A stretch of DNA of 64,000 bases, from positions 153,840,006 through 153,904,005 of the forward strand of contig CM060955.1 in NCBI GenBank assembly GCA_030765055.1, in the 5' to 3' direction. The stretch comes from Mantis religiosa (taxonomy: Eukaryota > Arthropoda > Insecta > Mantodea > Mantidae). The position numbers and the translations under genes are program-made. How positions within the stretch are numbered: the stretch's first letter is position 1; every line of letters begins with the position of its first letter. Of the stretch, positions 34,964 through 47,752 are shown piece after piece. Under the pieces are notes generated by a model that made no database searches, was not told the DNA's origin, and saw nothing but the letters and a program-made list of their open reading frames with translations.

Positions 34964-35920
34964 CTGAAATTTTCAGTCTGGCCCAAATCATTCAAAACTG
35001 CAGCTTTGTTATATATAAAACAATATAAGTCGACAAGAAATGTGTTTTTTGAAAACAGAACTACGCGAAATCGTTTATAAATTCCAAGAATTCAGCGTTT
35101 GATGAATGTCCATCCAAATCTCACTCTCCAGCTCAAATTATTTGTGAAAAACTATAGCTGCCATTTCGTTAGCCTAGCTAACCTGAGAATTAGTTTATTA
35201 TTCTAGTTTATAATATTCGTATTTTAATAGATACGTGCAAGCCTTCTTTGTGTAATAATTACAAACTTTAGTAACTATTAGGTTTCTTCCTTATTAATAG
35301 AAGAATCAATTAACACATCTCTCTAAAACTTCAATATGGATCATCCCTTTGTACAGTAGTAAGGGACTTAATGAGACAATAAAATCATGTTGTAGATCTT
35401 TCTCTATTCTTACATATTTCTAGATACACACATATCTTGAAGATCCACCAATTTACTATCATTAGGGTAAGTAGTAAGGTAAGTCCAAAATTGTATGCTT
35501 TATTTATTTACGTCCTGCAACAGCAAGCTATATCTGACGATGACACGAGTGAAATAATGCTTAAATAAACCGAAACAAATGAATCTAAAGTCTTTGAGAA
35601 GAGAAATTAAAATGGGTCACGGCAAACTTCAAATATCCATTCTCTTTAAATTCATTAATTCTTGGTTCAGTCCACTTAGGTTGAGATTGCCTTGATTTGA
35701 TAGCCACGACCTATACCTATATGGATCTGCTATTACACATTCAACATTTTCGAAGAAGTTTCTAATTAAGGGATATTGTCTTATTACGAATTTTTTTTAC
35801 CTCCAGGTGATACCAAAATATATATTTACACTGCAACCTTTACATTTAATTTTTGAGTGGAATGCAACTTCTGCTCTATCTAATATGTACTAAAAGGAAC
35901 GTACCACGAACAAAACCATT

Positions 35921-36065
35921 ACAAACCTGCAGTTTAAATGTTCTGCTTGTTTCCTGAGTAGCTCTGACTACAGCGACACCCAGTGGAAGACTCGTGAAAC
36001 GCAAAGTACATGAAGGGCGATAAAGATGACGCGCAAGTTGTAATTGCTATGTGTATACGAATATG
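35921..36065 (-). repeat. Core block 11 of the array
   Basis: Contains GTAGCTCTGACTACAGCGAC. Confidence 0.75.
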
Positions 36066-37159
36066 TCTTAGCTATTAAGAACACTTTACAACACATTAGG
36101 ACATCGACCTTCCTTTCCAAGTTTAAATCATATCCTCAATGTAACCTATGGTAAGCTGTATCTATATTGTACACATAAACTAATATAGACCGAAAGGTGG
36201 TATTGAATTTTGGAACAAGAGTCCCCTAAATCTCTATAAATAGTAGATTCAAACCTTGAATTTCGTTGATAATTCCCATCGTATTCTGCATGATTATTTT
36301 TAATAACTGTAGCACGCTATAAATGTGGCGTCAATAGTTCAATAACTTTGGTCTTTCCAAATAAGATGCTCAACTGGGTACAAAAGAACTGTGTACGTTA
36401 TGACGTTGTTTGACAGTAGAAATTCGTACCAGCACAAACATCCGGCTTCATCCTTTACTGTCCAAATTCCTTCGTATTAGTTTTAGTAAATTCCTGTTGA
36501 TTATCATCTTTTTAACTCTGAATTAAATCAGCACTGTGGCGGCAACATCTGTCTTCTAAGATTATGCTGTGCTTAGGTATTTACATCCCTGTTAATTAAT
36601 TTTATTGCACTTTTTCATAAGCATTAAAACGCGGTTTAGTTGCCACAAAAGATTCCCAAATTAAAGTACCGCAAGAAAACGTAGTGTTTATTTTAATAAA
36701 CCTTAGAGACACAGATTCCAAATTAAGGTACTTTACACATTAAGAGCGTCTCTAAACAACTAAAGAAGAGTTGTCGTGAAATATCCCAAATCTGTTCGCT
36801 ATCTGATAATCCGGTAATTCAGCTTTCCTTGCATGGCCTGTAGTTAACAAATTCATGACAACCTCTAATTTGATATAAGTAATGATAAATTCAGACAAAT
36901 AAGGAACAATCCCGAATTGATTCACTCCAAGAAATAAAATGTGTTTGACGTAAATTCTGTGTCTTAACGAGATGTACATTTTTTAGTATCTCTTACAGTT
37001 TACCAGTTATACAAAAAACATACAGGATAAAGAGAACTTCAATAACTTGTACATTTTTCATAAAATATCTCACACATACAATATGATAATCAAAATTGCG
37101 GCAGCAACATTTTATAAATTCAAACATTTTTAACAATTTTATATATAAAGTTTGTATTG

Positions 37160-38070
37160 GGGTATTATCTTAGAACATGCTGAAATTTTACATTTCGTTG
37201 TATGCTATTCCCTATATCGCTAGCAAAAGTTAAAGACATATGAAGACTAACCAATGCTCAAGCGCAGCGCTGTTGCCAAGCGTGGTTCCTGTACCGAGAG
37301 AGGTTCTGTCCATAGCACGTTTTACACGCCAGTAAAGGTTCTGCCCATTCTTCCAGTAATTAAACAGGACATTGAATATATCTAAGACATTCAGATCTTA
37401 CCTTGACACACGTCACAACAGTGGAACAACAAGCACGGTTTCCAATCCAGTAACTCGCTTTCTGACTTCATGGATCTTTCTCGGAGATTGAAATACAGAT
37501 ACGCTCCCTTTTTCTAAGGATGACGCTGCCTCACTACAAATTCGTGACACTGTATGTGCACTACCAATTACGATTTGATCTCATTAGGATCTCATCTCAT
37601 ATAGTACGTAGGCCACCATGCTGGCCCCATTTTTCCTATGCCCCAAGTGTGGGCATCCCCGGGAGGAAGGATGATGCTAAGGAGACAGGCGGTGGCTGAC
37701 CCAAGGAGCCATGACAGTACAGTGGGCAGGGTCCCTACAGTTTACTTGGATAGAGACTTCTCTCAACAGGCCAGGACAAGGAACATGTTCCCCTACAGCC
37801 GAATGGCCACGAGCCCAGAAGCCAAGACCTAAATGTACCAGGCAGGTGGTCAGAGCAAGAAAAGTTCCTGGCAGGCGGTCCCGAAATGGTCCCAGCAGAG
37901 TAGCGGTGACTGGCACCCGACCTACCGGAGGAGGAAGTAGTTTTCCTCACAACATACTCTGGCGAACGCATGTTGTAGCCTCCCGTAGGGGAGGGATCCG
38001 TCCCATTCAGCTGCCATGGTGCGGACGCTGTTGACCACTAGCACTCATGGTACCTTTAACGTTACTAGAC
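37160..38070. repeat. GC-richer cassette, block B copy 2
   Basis: Serves as the empty site for the LINE at 3679. It retains GGCCACCATGCTGGCCCCAT near 37611 and ACCTACCGGAGGAGGAAGTA near 37920. It lacks the LTR unit found after copies 1, 3 and 4. Confidence 0.6.
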
Positions 38071-38099
38071 AAACCCCGGATGTGAAATGAATGGAAAGG

Positions 38100-38310
38100 A
38101 AATTCCGGGGATGTAATTAAGCTACACAACATTCCCCTTGCGATCCAGGAAACCCCTAGAGCTAATAGCTACCCGACATTCGTCTTGAAGGATAAGGGAA
38201 ACCCTCGGAAACACCTTATCCAGGTAACTCACCCTGACCGAGATTCGAACTCGAGACCTCTTGAACATGAGGCAGACATGCTGCCATCTACGCTGCCAAG
38301 GAGGACAACA
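38100..38310 (-). repeat. tRNA-derived SINE, well preserved
   Basis: On the minus strand it reads GGCAGCGTAGATGGCAGCAT, a B box GAGTTCGAATCTC (near 38245), CAGGGTGAGTTACCTGGATA and CTTCAAGACGAATGTCGGGT. The best preserved copy of the family here. Confidence 0.72.
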
Positions 38311-38314
38311 ACGT

Positions 38315-38535
38315 TGTTGGACAGATATGAGCCCATGTGATTTCGATCTTTTTGGGAAAATGAAATTATTACTTAGATGACTTCGCTTTAGAGCCAGACA
38401 GACAACTATACCAGCAGTAGAGCAGTCTGTTTGATATTAGGACAACAAGACGCTGTGGATAGCATCCGTCGTCTTGCTGATCTGTGGAGTCGAGTTTTTC
38501 ATGTTGATTCATATTACTTATAAGCACTGCAATAA
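38315..38535 (+). pseudogene. mariner transposase fragment
   Basis: MSPCDFDLFGKMK near 38330, then stops. Fourth copy of the same short segment. Confidence 0.6.
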
Positions 38536-38850
38536 TGTAACTATTTGTTCTTAATTCAATAGCACATTTTATTGCATGTTTTCGACATTTTGAAACATCA
38601 ATGCATGCTTATTTTAGACGTTTTTGGTGCATAAAATCCAATTTCTAATTTTAAATTACAACCTTATATTAATTTTAAGAATTTTTTTACAAGATAATAT
38701 AAATGAAAGTATAACGCACAATAAACGAATCACAAATGAAAGGTATTTACCGAAAACCTAGTTTTCATTTAAATAAAAATTTACATACAGCGGACGCTGC
38801 CTACTTTCAAGAGCGTCTACAAACAAATGAAGAAAGAGGTGTACAACTTG

Positions 38851-38995
38851 AGCAGTTCAAATGTCCGGTGTGTTTCCTGAGTAGCAGTGACTGCAGCGAC
38901 ACAGTGGAATTCGCATGCAACGCGAGGTACACGTAAGACCTTATAGATGCCACGCAAGCTGTAATTGCTATGTATATATCAATATATCGTAGCTA
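38851..38995 (-). repeat. Core block 12 of the array
   Basis: Contains GTAGCAGTGACTGCAGCGAC. The minus strand has a GCATGCGAATTCC start. Confidence 0.7.
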
Positions 38996-39184
38996 TTAAG
39001 GGTAATTTAAAAAACATGAGAGCAGTGATGTTCTGTTTTGGTTCAACAATGTACTAAATATGACTGACAGTAAATATTCGTCATATTACATATATAAGTA
39101 AAGAAAGTCCGACAAGGAGTATTGTAGTTTTGAACAAAAGTCTCCTAAAACTTTTATAACATCACCAATTCCACCAATTTTTAC

Positions 39185-39716
39185 ATTATTTGTTGAAATG
39201 CTTCAGTTGTCTTTGAATAAGTTTTTGTATTAGACCTTGGTAACATCAATTGGTAACATCTCATAATACCAATTTGTAAGGTGATAATAAATTTTCTGCC
39301 CCATAACCTCATGTTTCTTTTAACAATAAATCTCACAAGTTCTCTAGTCTTTCGCTGCACGCATAGAACTTTAAGAGCATTGGTATAATACAGAAGAAGT
39401 CTGTTGACAAAATAAAGCCAAGAATTCTAAAGATATACCATCGAAATAACCAATAAATGTGCATGGGCACATAATAAATACCATAAATACACACAATAAG
39501 TATACTCTTATGACAGCTGACAGCCAACTTAGCAGTTGTACCAACATATGCTTACAAAACATCCCACAAGCTATCATAAAATATCCCTGAATGAATCCTA
39601 TGTATCATTCAATCATTGTTATATCCAATGTTGTCTATAATTCAGAGTTAGGCTGAAATAAGTTCATTATTATGACTTAAGGTCAGCTTAGTGTAATAAT
39701 TTGGCCACCTCTGTAA
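39185..39716 (-). mobile_element. Tc1-like element 5' part
   Basis: The terminus TACAGAGGTGGCCAAATTAT (minus strand, from 39716) is followed by a UTR and, near 39310, a degenerate transposase start reading ATGGGGCAGAAAA. This matches ATGGGGAAGAAAA at the 61850 start. The rest of the transposase is absent. Confidence 0.5.
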
Positions 39717-39729
39717 GCATTTCTTTTGT

Positions 39730-39930
39730 AATTTAAGTTCTCCAACGTTGAGTTATATTGGACGGTGAATGAATTGGTTGAAATGAGCTCAAATGATTCC
39801 AGGGTTCATGAAGCTTAGAGTTAACCGACATTCATCTTGAAGGATAAGGGAAAAAGCCTATCCAGGTAGCTCTCCCTGACCCAGATACGAACTCGGGACC
39901 TCTATAAGCTAGCAGACATTATCGATTAGG
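39730..39930 (-). repeat. SINE, antisense
   Basis: CTCTCCCTGACCCAGATACG and GAGTTAACCGACATTCATCT. Equivalent to the copy at 24020. Confidence 0.6.
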
Positions 39931-40071
39931 TGGAAAAAAGCAATAGGTATATTTTAATCGACTCAAGCTGTCAAACGATTTCTTACAATCTGATTGGTAA
40001 AAGGTTACATTCTCTTTAAGAAATATATTCTAATAAAACTGCTTATTAATTGCCATAATACCTAACCAATG

Positions 40072-40235
40072 AAGACACTCGCTAATTAAGGTGTTCTGTA
40101 AAGGAAAAGCGAACCGTACAGAGACATAGCACTAGAGATACTCAGTACAAGATCCTCTCAAAATTAATAATAAGAGATCACAAGACTGTGTATTCACAGC
40201 TTCCACCATTTGATGTGCAGAAAGGAAACTTATCA
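40072..40235 (+). pseudogene. Non-LTR reverse transcriptase fragment
   Basis: Paralog of 24362-24545 with a 15-20 bp deletion before CAGAGACATAGCACTAGAG. It reads QYKILSKLII and ends in frameshifts. Confidence 0.4.
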
Positions 40236-40783
40236 CGAGACAAGCCAAGGTGTGTCTGTGAATTGTCCTGTCAAATCTCTAAAAAGTTAACACATAGAAC
40301 TATATAAAGAAAGGCTGAGAACAATTGCAGTTTATGAAACCGAAAATAATCATATTACAATGAATATTAATGTGTCTTTTAAGTTTACATATTCCAAAAA
40401 GCACCGTAAAGGAAGTTGACACAAAGTTGACTGAAGAAACACTCGAAATTTATTGTAAGAATGATGGATATTTAAAACACATAGGATCTCAATAAAAGTA
40501 GTGTAAAATGACGTGAAATTTATAACAAGTCAAACTATTTTAGTTACAGGACAAATACTTCCAGATACGATGTGACGTATAACACGTCAGGACATTCATT
40601 AAAACTTGTCGTAACCAACAAGTCTGTATTAACTGTAGTCATGAAACATTGATAAAATAAACTGTGTAAATTGTGATCTAGAGCTGCCAGCAGGGAACGT
40701 ACAATATATGTTTTTGAATCTAAATGTTGAGAAAGTAATAGGTGCAGCCCATGTATGTTTAAGGAAGAGGAACTCTTTCGTAC

Positions 40784-41209
40784 TGTGACTTTGTGTACTG
40801 GTAGAATTGAAAGTCGAATTTTCCGAAACTCTAAATGTTCTTTATTTCCGTATTCACTGTTCAATTGTCACGTTACAACATTACATCATACATACAACAC
40901 AGTTTTCCAAGGTATATGACAATAACAACTTTGTGATTACATCAGCTCTCGTTACAACAATTCTCTACAACTGTTTACTGCTTACCCTCCCTCCTGGCGA
41001 GTTGTCGCCTTCTTAAATACCTCATTGATAAATCCGAGAGATTTCTGGAACAAATAACAAAACCACTATTCCCTGTGAATCCAGATATCACTAGAACCTT
41101 CCAAACGTGAAACCCTATCTGTGCCGACAAGTCCTTTATCTCAGCTATCTTTATTTGCCAGCTCTTTGTGTACACTAGCCGCGCTATCGTAGATAAGGGG
41201 TTCGCGACA
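40784..41209 (-). mobile_element. Solo LTR with 4 bp TSD
   Basis: 426 bp from TGTGACTTTG to TTCGCGACA, flanked by GTAC on both sides. On the minus strand it starts TGTCGCGAAC like LTR delta. The polyadenylation region lies near 40845 in minus orientation. Halves of the same insertion survive at 25090 and 11113, so it predates the duplication. Confidence 0.8.
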
Positions 41210-41541
41210 GTACATAAAGCAGTTCAAGTCCGTTCTTATTCAAGAGGTACTAAATGAAAGAGCATACGCACTTAATCAGCAACAAATCTATGCTTTAGTT
41301 TCAAAGGATTAATCTGCAGGATATCCCTGTGTGTTATCCTTGAAGATGCTGAACATTGTGTTTACCCGAAATTTCAGTTTTGGGTTGCAGATAACAACTT
41401 CTTTTAAGAATCAGGTGATGCCGAAACTTATGTTTCCAGTAAAATCTTGATATTTAATTTTTGGGTAGACTTCATTTTCTCCTATACCTACTATGTATGT
41501 AATACTTAACACTAAAAGAAAAAGCCACGGAGAAAACCTGT

Positions 41542-41690
41542 ACAAACCTGCAGTTCAAATGCCCCGTGTGTTTCTGAATAGCTGTGACTACAACGACACA
41601 CAATGGAAGTATCATGTAACGGGAAGTACACGGAGAATGTTATAGATGGCAGGCAAGTTGGAATTGCTATTTATATATTAATATGTATTA
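41542..41690 (-). repeat. Core block 13 of the array
   Basis: Contains ATAGCTGTGACTACAACGAC. Shares the one-base loss of copy 4. Confidence 0.75.
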
Positions 41691-42339
41691 GCAGTTATGA
41701 AATATTAACACAACATTATAACAGTTATGCTTCACTTTTAATTAAAAAGCTCGGTAAATCTGGGAAACAGTAAGTTACAGCCCCATTTTATATAGAAATC
41801 AATAGACATCGACAACAATTATTGTGTCTTGAAACAAAAGTCCGCTATATCCATTACAAGTTTCACAAATTCAACTTTCTTTTATATTTCTCATTGCAAT
41901 AGAACCTCTTCTTAACGTAATTCTGATAAAAAACCACTTGAAGGGTGACTCTGTTGTTCGCTAGCGGATGGTAGTGTATTGTTATGCTGGATAGACCTTT
42001 GTGGACGAAGAATTCAACTATCTGAGACAGCTAAGTGTGTAATTCGATTGTGTTTCTTCAGTCTAAGTGAGGAATCGAGCTCTCATTCCGGAAAGGAGAT
42101 GTCTACTCGTTCCATTTCTGGCATTTCGTTAATTTAGGTTCGTTTAAGATAGATTTATAACACATGTGCTTTGAAGTTGCTCCAAATATTGTACAATAAG
42201 AAACTATAGACTTTCTTACATCTATAACCCTCCTTGTTGTTATGATGGCTACTTAATCAATGCTGCCAACAGGCAAAAATGAACACCGCTAGAACAGAGA
42301 GGGAAGCGGGTTAATATAAGGCGGGGGTTCAATATTTGT

Positions 42340-42412
42340 ATATCTTTTTCACTTAGGTCCTTCAACTTTACGTCATATCGGACGATGAATGAAATGATGC
42401 TCAAATGAACCC
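42340..42412 (-). repeat. SINE terminal fragment (empty site)
   Basis: Holds TGATGCTCAA once (42395-42404), the unoccupied counterpart of the LINE target at 12273. Confidence 0.6.
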
Positions 42413-45382
42413 AGAAATATGGAGAACGGTACAACTAATTCTGTGTGGACGCTATGGGTAAAAAGCAATTCATAGGTGGAAAAGGTGTGTGAGATACTCA
42501 AAGATATGAATATACAAGCTTAAGAATGTACTATTGTGTTCTCTTGATCACATTATGTACCGAAATTGAATGTCCCGCCGTTTTTCCCTTCCCATTCTTC
42601 TGCTATGATAATCTTATTCATCCTCCCATTTCAGGCGATTAGCATTAGTTACCGCTCGGAATAAAAATGAAAACGGAAGTATACAGAAACCTCTTCATTG
42701 GACAACTTTCCATTTGACAATTTAGGGTGTCCAGGCTTCAATGCTAAGAAAAAGTTTTTATATGACTTTTGTAAAATAATTTCCAAACATTGATCCAGTT
42801 CTCCGACGCTTACGTTACATGTTGGAGGACTATTGTCTGTTTAAATGAGATGATGTTTGTCCTTCAACGATACTAGGCGATCAACCAATCGGAGTCCTAA
42901 TTGCATTCCCCGTTAGTGGCCAGCTGAATCCATCTCTAAAATGTGATCCATGAGGAGGATATAGAGTAAGGTGTCTAACATAACCGTAGAACTCCCGTAT
43001 CTTAACTCAAATATGTTTCTAATACAACTAAATGAAGTACCAATATATTGTCACAATGCATCGTGACGTAAGCGCTGTGATGAACATCTTATTGTTTGGC
43101 ATGTGTGCGTGTACGTATATTTTTAATTACTCAGAACTCAAATGTAAACTTTTCACATGACATGATAAAAGAATTGTTTTGAATAAGCTTAGGTGTTGTT
43201 AAATTCGAGAGAGTAGAGTAGACAGTACACTTCCTCTTGGCTTGAAGAATGCTGCATCGGTAAAACGGGTGTCCTCTAATTGTATACTTGTTTACAAATT
43301 GTTCGTAATGTCCATTTGCTCTTGAGAGTGCAAAGCAATATTATTCAGTTTTTCTTCCTTTGGGAAAAATGGGAAAAGTGTATCAGCTGGTTTAACTTGC
43401 AGTTGAAATGAGTCACGAGGTAATCCGCCCCCCTTATCACTGGCAATAAAGTCAATTCCAGTGAATGTGTGCACATATTATGTTGGAAACAGAAATAATA
43501 CGTATAAACTGACTGATGTTGAACACTTATTTACGAAGGAAACGACAAGGTAACACAAGACTGGCTAAACTGCGTCAGACATGCAGATAAGGTACAAAAA
43601 GAATTTTGGAACGAAACAGCAAGTGACGAGATTTTGGAGCCTATTATCATAAACTTTCAATACACGGACGAGAAGACAATGACAATAACGAATTGTCTCT
43701 AGACATAAGCGACATTCGCATATATATGGATGCGCCACTGTCAGTTCTTTTGATTAGCAAAATAGGTAATTCGTAAAACAAGTGCATAAAATACAATTGT
43801 GATTTCTACAACTGCATTATTACTAAAGTTCGTAAAATACATTTTGGGTTCCCTTACGGCTGACACCAAGCAGACCAGGATTGTGTGCGACAGAGGCGGA
43901 CATATGAAAAGTGTGGGGGTAGCGAGGTGGCAGCACTGAGCAGGTTAACGCATCTGATTCGCTAGAGTCCAGAACTCTACTAATTGAAACACTTAATAGT
44001 GAGTAGCATACCTCGAAATACAAAAGTTCCGCATCTTTCTAGAAAATATCCCACTCCACATATTCTCTACAAAGATCATTTTAAAAAAAATGTTGATTTT
44101 ATAAAAAGTTGTAAAAGCTTTGATTAAAATGCCGTTGTGTGAGATATTTTATGACAAATGTACAGCTTGACGGTCGTCTCAGAAATGCTCTTTATTCTGG
44201 ATGACATTGTATAACCAGTAAACTGTAAGAGACAATAGAAAATGTAGATCTTGTTACAATAAAAATTTATGTGAAATACTTTATCGTGGAGTGAAGCATT
44301 TCTTATGTATTCCTTATTATTTGTCTGAATTTATCAATACGTTTATCAAATTAGAAGCTTCCATCGTTTGTTTTATCTATAGGTCATGCAACGAAAGCAA
44401 AATGTCTCACATGCCACAGTTTTAAAATACTTTATTGTAGCTTAAAGTCTAACTCTCTTTCTGCTTCTTTATTTATAGACGATATTGAAAGCTGAAAACA
44501 CCTTAATTGAACGTCTGCTCTCTGTAATTTTTAATTAATATATCCTAGGTGTTTATCAAGCATCTGTTACTTGAGATTTTTCTACTGTGCATAACACTTG
44601 TATTTTGTAATATGTTGTATATTTATTCTAAAAATTAGTTTAGTATTCTATCTTATAATATTAGTATTTTAATAGAAACGTGTAAGCTTTCTTTGTGTAA
44701 TAATTACTAACTCTAGTAACTATTCGGTTTCTTTCTTATTACTAGAAGAATCAACGGACACATCTCTCTAAATCTACAATATGGATAATCCCTTGGTATA
44801 GTAGTAAGGGAGTTAATGGGATCTTAAAAGTAACTGATACATCTTTCTCTCTCTTCTTACATCTTTCTAGATACACTGATATCTTGAAGATCCATCAATT
44901 TATTCTCATTAAGGTAAGTATTATGTTAAGTCTGGAATGATTCAAAGTTTTATGCTTGTTTTATTTACGTCCTACAACATAAAGTCATATCCAGGATGAA
45001 TGACACGAGTGTAATGAAGCTCACATAAACCAAGACAGTGTCAATGTGATGTCTTTCGGAAGATAAGTTAAAATGCGTTACGGCAAACTTCAAATATCCA
45101 TTCTCTTGGCAATTCACTAATGCTTCCTTCAGTCCACTCAGGCTGAGATTGCTTTGATTTGACAGCCACAACCTATACCTATATGGATCTGCTCTTACAC
45201 ATTCAACATTTTCGAAAAAGTTTCTAGTTAACGGATATTGTCTCATTACGGGTTTTTTTTGGTCTAGGTGATACCAATATATATACTGCAATCTTGACAT
45301 TTAATTTTTAAGTAGAATTCAATCCCTCCTCTACCTACTATGTACTAAAAGGAGAGCACCACGAACAAAACCGGTACAAACT

Positions 45383-45438
45383 TGCAGTTCAAATGTCTCA
45401 CGTGTTTCCTGTGTAGCTGTGACTACAGCAGAAATTCA
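45383..45438 (-). repeat. Core block 14, truncated
   Basis: Stops abruptly after GTAGCTGTGACTACAGC and joins the later CAGAAATTCAATCC segment of the monomer, a deletion of about 250 bp. Confidence 0.7.
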
Positions 45439-45880
45439 ATCCTTAATTTTCATTGGACACTTCGCTTCGAGACTTCGAGGAGTAAACACCTACGGACTTC
45501 GAGCTTCGTGAAGAGTCTATCTAGCCTCTTGGAGGCGAGAAGAAGGTACCTGAGCCTGCTAGAGCTTCAACTGCTTAACAAAGTGCCTGGGTAGAACAGT
45601 AAGACCGCAGCCAACAGTCCTTGTGACTGGTTTTTTCGGCGCCCTTTAAGGGTAGGTCCGCTACTGTTCGTGCTTCTCAGCGCCCTAGACTTGTTCTTTT
45701 ATACTCTTATTCTTCCTTCCTCTTATCACTCATTAGTATCACGCAAAAAGGGGCCACAGTACCCCTTTTTGTTTACTTCATCACACTCTCTCCTCATTGG
45801 TCACTCCATTGCCCTCCCTAAACCTCATTGGTCACTTCATTGCCCTCCCTGATTGGCCTTCATATTGACAGTTAGTGATC

Positions 45881-47752
45881 ATGCCGACCACCCAATCACC
45901 AAATGTAGCCACCATGACACAAAAAACCCGCCCTGAAAGTGACATCACGCTTCCCACTGAGAAAGTGGACCAAACCATCTTCTACTACCTCAAAGGCGGA
46001 GACCTACGTACCTTCCTGGGAAAAGAACTGGTTCAAAATCCGTCGCAACCACTAGCCAGCGACACACATGCTCTCCTCCTGCAGGAACTCAATGCCAGAA
46101 ATCTGTACCTCAACAAAGCAGATGAACTGGTACTTTCAGCTGCTGGAACCAGTGAAACCATCGCCATCTCCGAATTTCAGGTGTATATGGCACACCGCGC
46201 CCGTGTGGCTGCCATCACCGAAATATTGTGTAAACATGCTAACAATTCGGCTGCTTGGCACACAATTACAAAACGTTCTACAAGACCTTCGGAACAAAAC
46301 CCATCCACCAGCGCCACCATCACCTCAAACAGCTATGCTGTTCTGTCCCCAGAGGAGCCCCTAGAGCCACATACTACAGGAGCTCAAACTAAGCGAAGGA
46401 AATGCAGCAGCCCCATCCCGCCAGCTGATGCTGAAATGAAAGATGATTCAACTGCTACTGCACAACAAGCACCGCCCTCAGCCCCCCGAGGACGTCGACC
46501 CACTCCTATCTTCCTGCGCAACCCTGCTGATGCCAGGAAAGTGCTGTGCTCTAGTACAGAGGCAAAATTTGAATTAAAAAATCTGCGTGGCACGGTCGCC
46601 CTCCTACCTGCCACGGCTAATGACCATCGTAACCTCCGTAAGCACCTGTGGGAGCACAATATTGAAGGTGTCACTACCCTCCTGCCAGAAGAACGGTATC
46701 TACACGTCACCGTAAAGGATGTTCCAGCCTTTGTTACCGTTGAAGAGGTACAATCCCACCTGTCCAGTAAGGGTTACTCAGTGACACGTGTTGCCCAGCT
46801 GACCACTAGAGGCCCGAACCCTCAACCGCTGCCACACTTCAGGGTGGCCTTACAAAAAACCAACAACGCCAGAGAAATATACAAAGAGACAAGGATGTTT
46901 CACGCCACAGTGCGGGTAGAGCCCTACCGCCCACCACCACGCCCGCAGCAGTGCACGAATTGCCAGCAATTCACTCACAATGCTGCTGGCTGTTTACTAC
47001 AACCAGTTTGTACCTTCTGCGGCACTTCTGGCCACAAACGTGCCAACTGTACACAGTTGGGTGTTCCTGGAGCTAAACCCCGCCGCTACAACTGTGGGGA
47101 TGCCCACTCCTGCCGTTATGCCAAATGCCCGGTGTGGCAGGAGGCCTGACTAGAGCTTCTCACATCCAAGAATGGGCAGATGTCCAAATTCAATGCCCGA
47201 CCCAGAGTGCCACACAATTCAGAGCTACCTCGAGAGGCATTCACCGGAGCACGCTACCCCGGACTTCCACCAAGACAGCCTATTAAATACCCAAGTTACG
47301 CAGCGGCTGTCACAAACACACCTGTTAATGAGCATCCCTCTGCTACGACTGCCACCACTAAGCAGAACCCCAAAACAACAACATTGATTCCAACTTCTGA
47401 TCAGGTGCCAACACCTCAAAATGCTGCTCGACAGGTCCCCTCATTCAAAACCAAACAACAGCAACAACCTCTACCACAACGACAACAGCAAACTAGTCGT
47501 CAAAATCATTCCACAAGCCTACTCCATCAGCAAACCTCAGCACAGCCTACATCTGAAGCCAGTGCTGCCCAACCACTATCCACCATCCCCAGCGAGACTT
47601 TCCTTGCTACCATTCAGCACATTCCAATTGCCCTGCAGCCTGCCTTTTCTGCCTACTTAGCGGAATCTATCCGCTCCCGTGAAAGCAATATCCACCCATA
47701 CACCATGCTTGTACATGCCGTCCTAAACTTCATGCTCTATCATGGCCGCTAA
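45881..47752 (+). pseudogene. LINE ORF1 (Gag-like, zinc knuckles)
   Basis: Nucleic-acid-binding ORF1 protein that would coat the element RNA. I take the ATG at 45881 as the start, because a GTG two codons upstream is less likely. The N-terminal 200 residues are polar. A folded region (about 46560-46930) with RGTVALLPAT and HVTVKDVPAFVTVEEVQSHL resembles the jockey Gag RRM/PRE_C2HC part. It precedes three zinc-knuckle-like motifs: CTNCQQFTHNAAGC, CTFCGTSGHKRANC and a defective third with NCGDAHSCRYAKC (46950-47130). An in-frame TGA at 47147 interrupts the reading. The same frame then continues through PSYAAAVT and a Q-rich linker to TAA at 47750-47752. Total about 624 codons. It overlaps the ORF2 start by 11 bases. 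Confidence 0.85.

Larger units (their letters stand above)
32092..37160. repeat. Block A, copy 2
   Basis: Paralog of 1-3664, longer because it retains the 36090-37000 part and carries a local duplication with an extra SINE at 34320-35010. No coding frame is shared with copy 1 beyond short AT-rich frames. Confidence 0.8.
38070..40783. repeat. Block X, copy 2
   Basis: Paralog of 22690-25100 with the same order of fossils. It runs up to the solo LTR at 40784. Confidence 0.75.
41160..45440. repeat. Block D, copy 2
   Basis: Paralog of 11113-16385. It carries the empty site for the LINE at 12283 and lacks the GT expansion. It ends in a core block cut short at 45438. No conserved frame. Confidence 0.85.
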
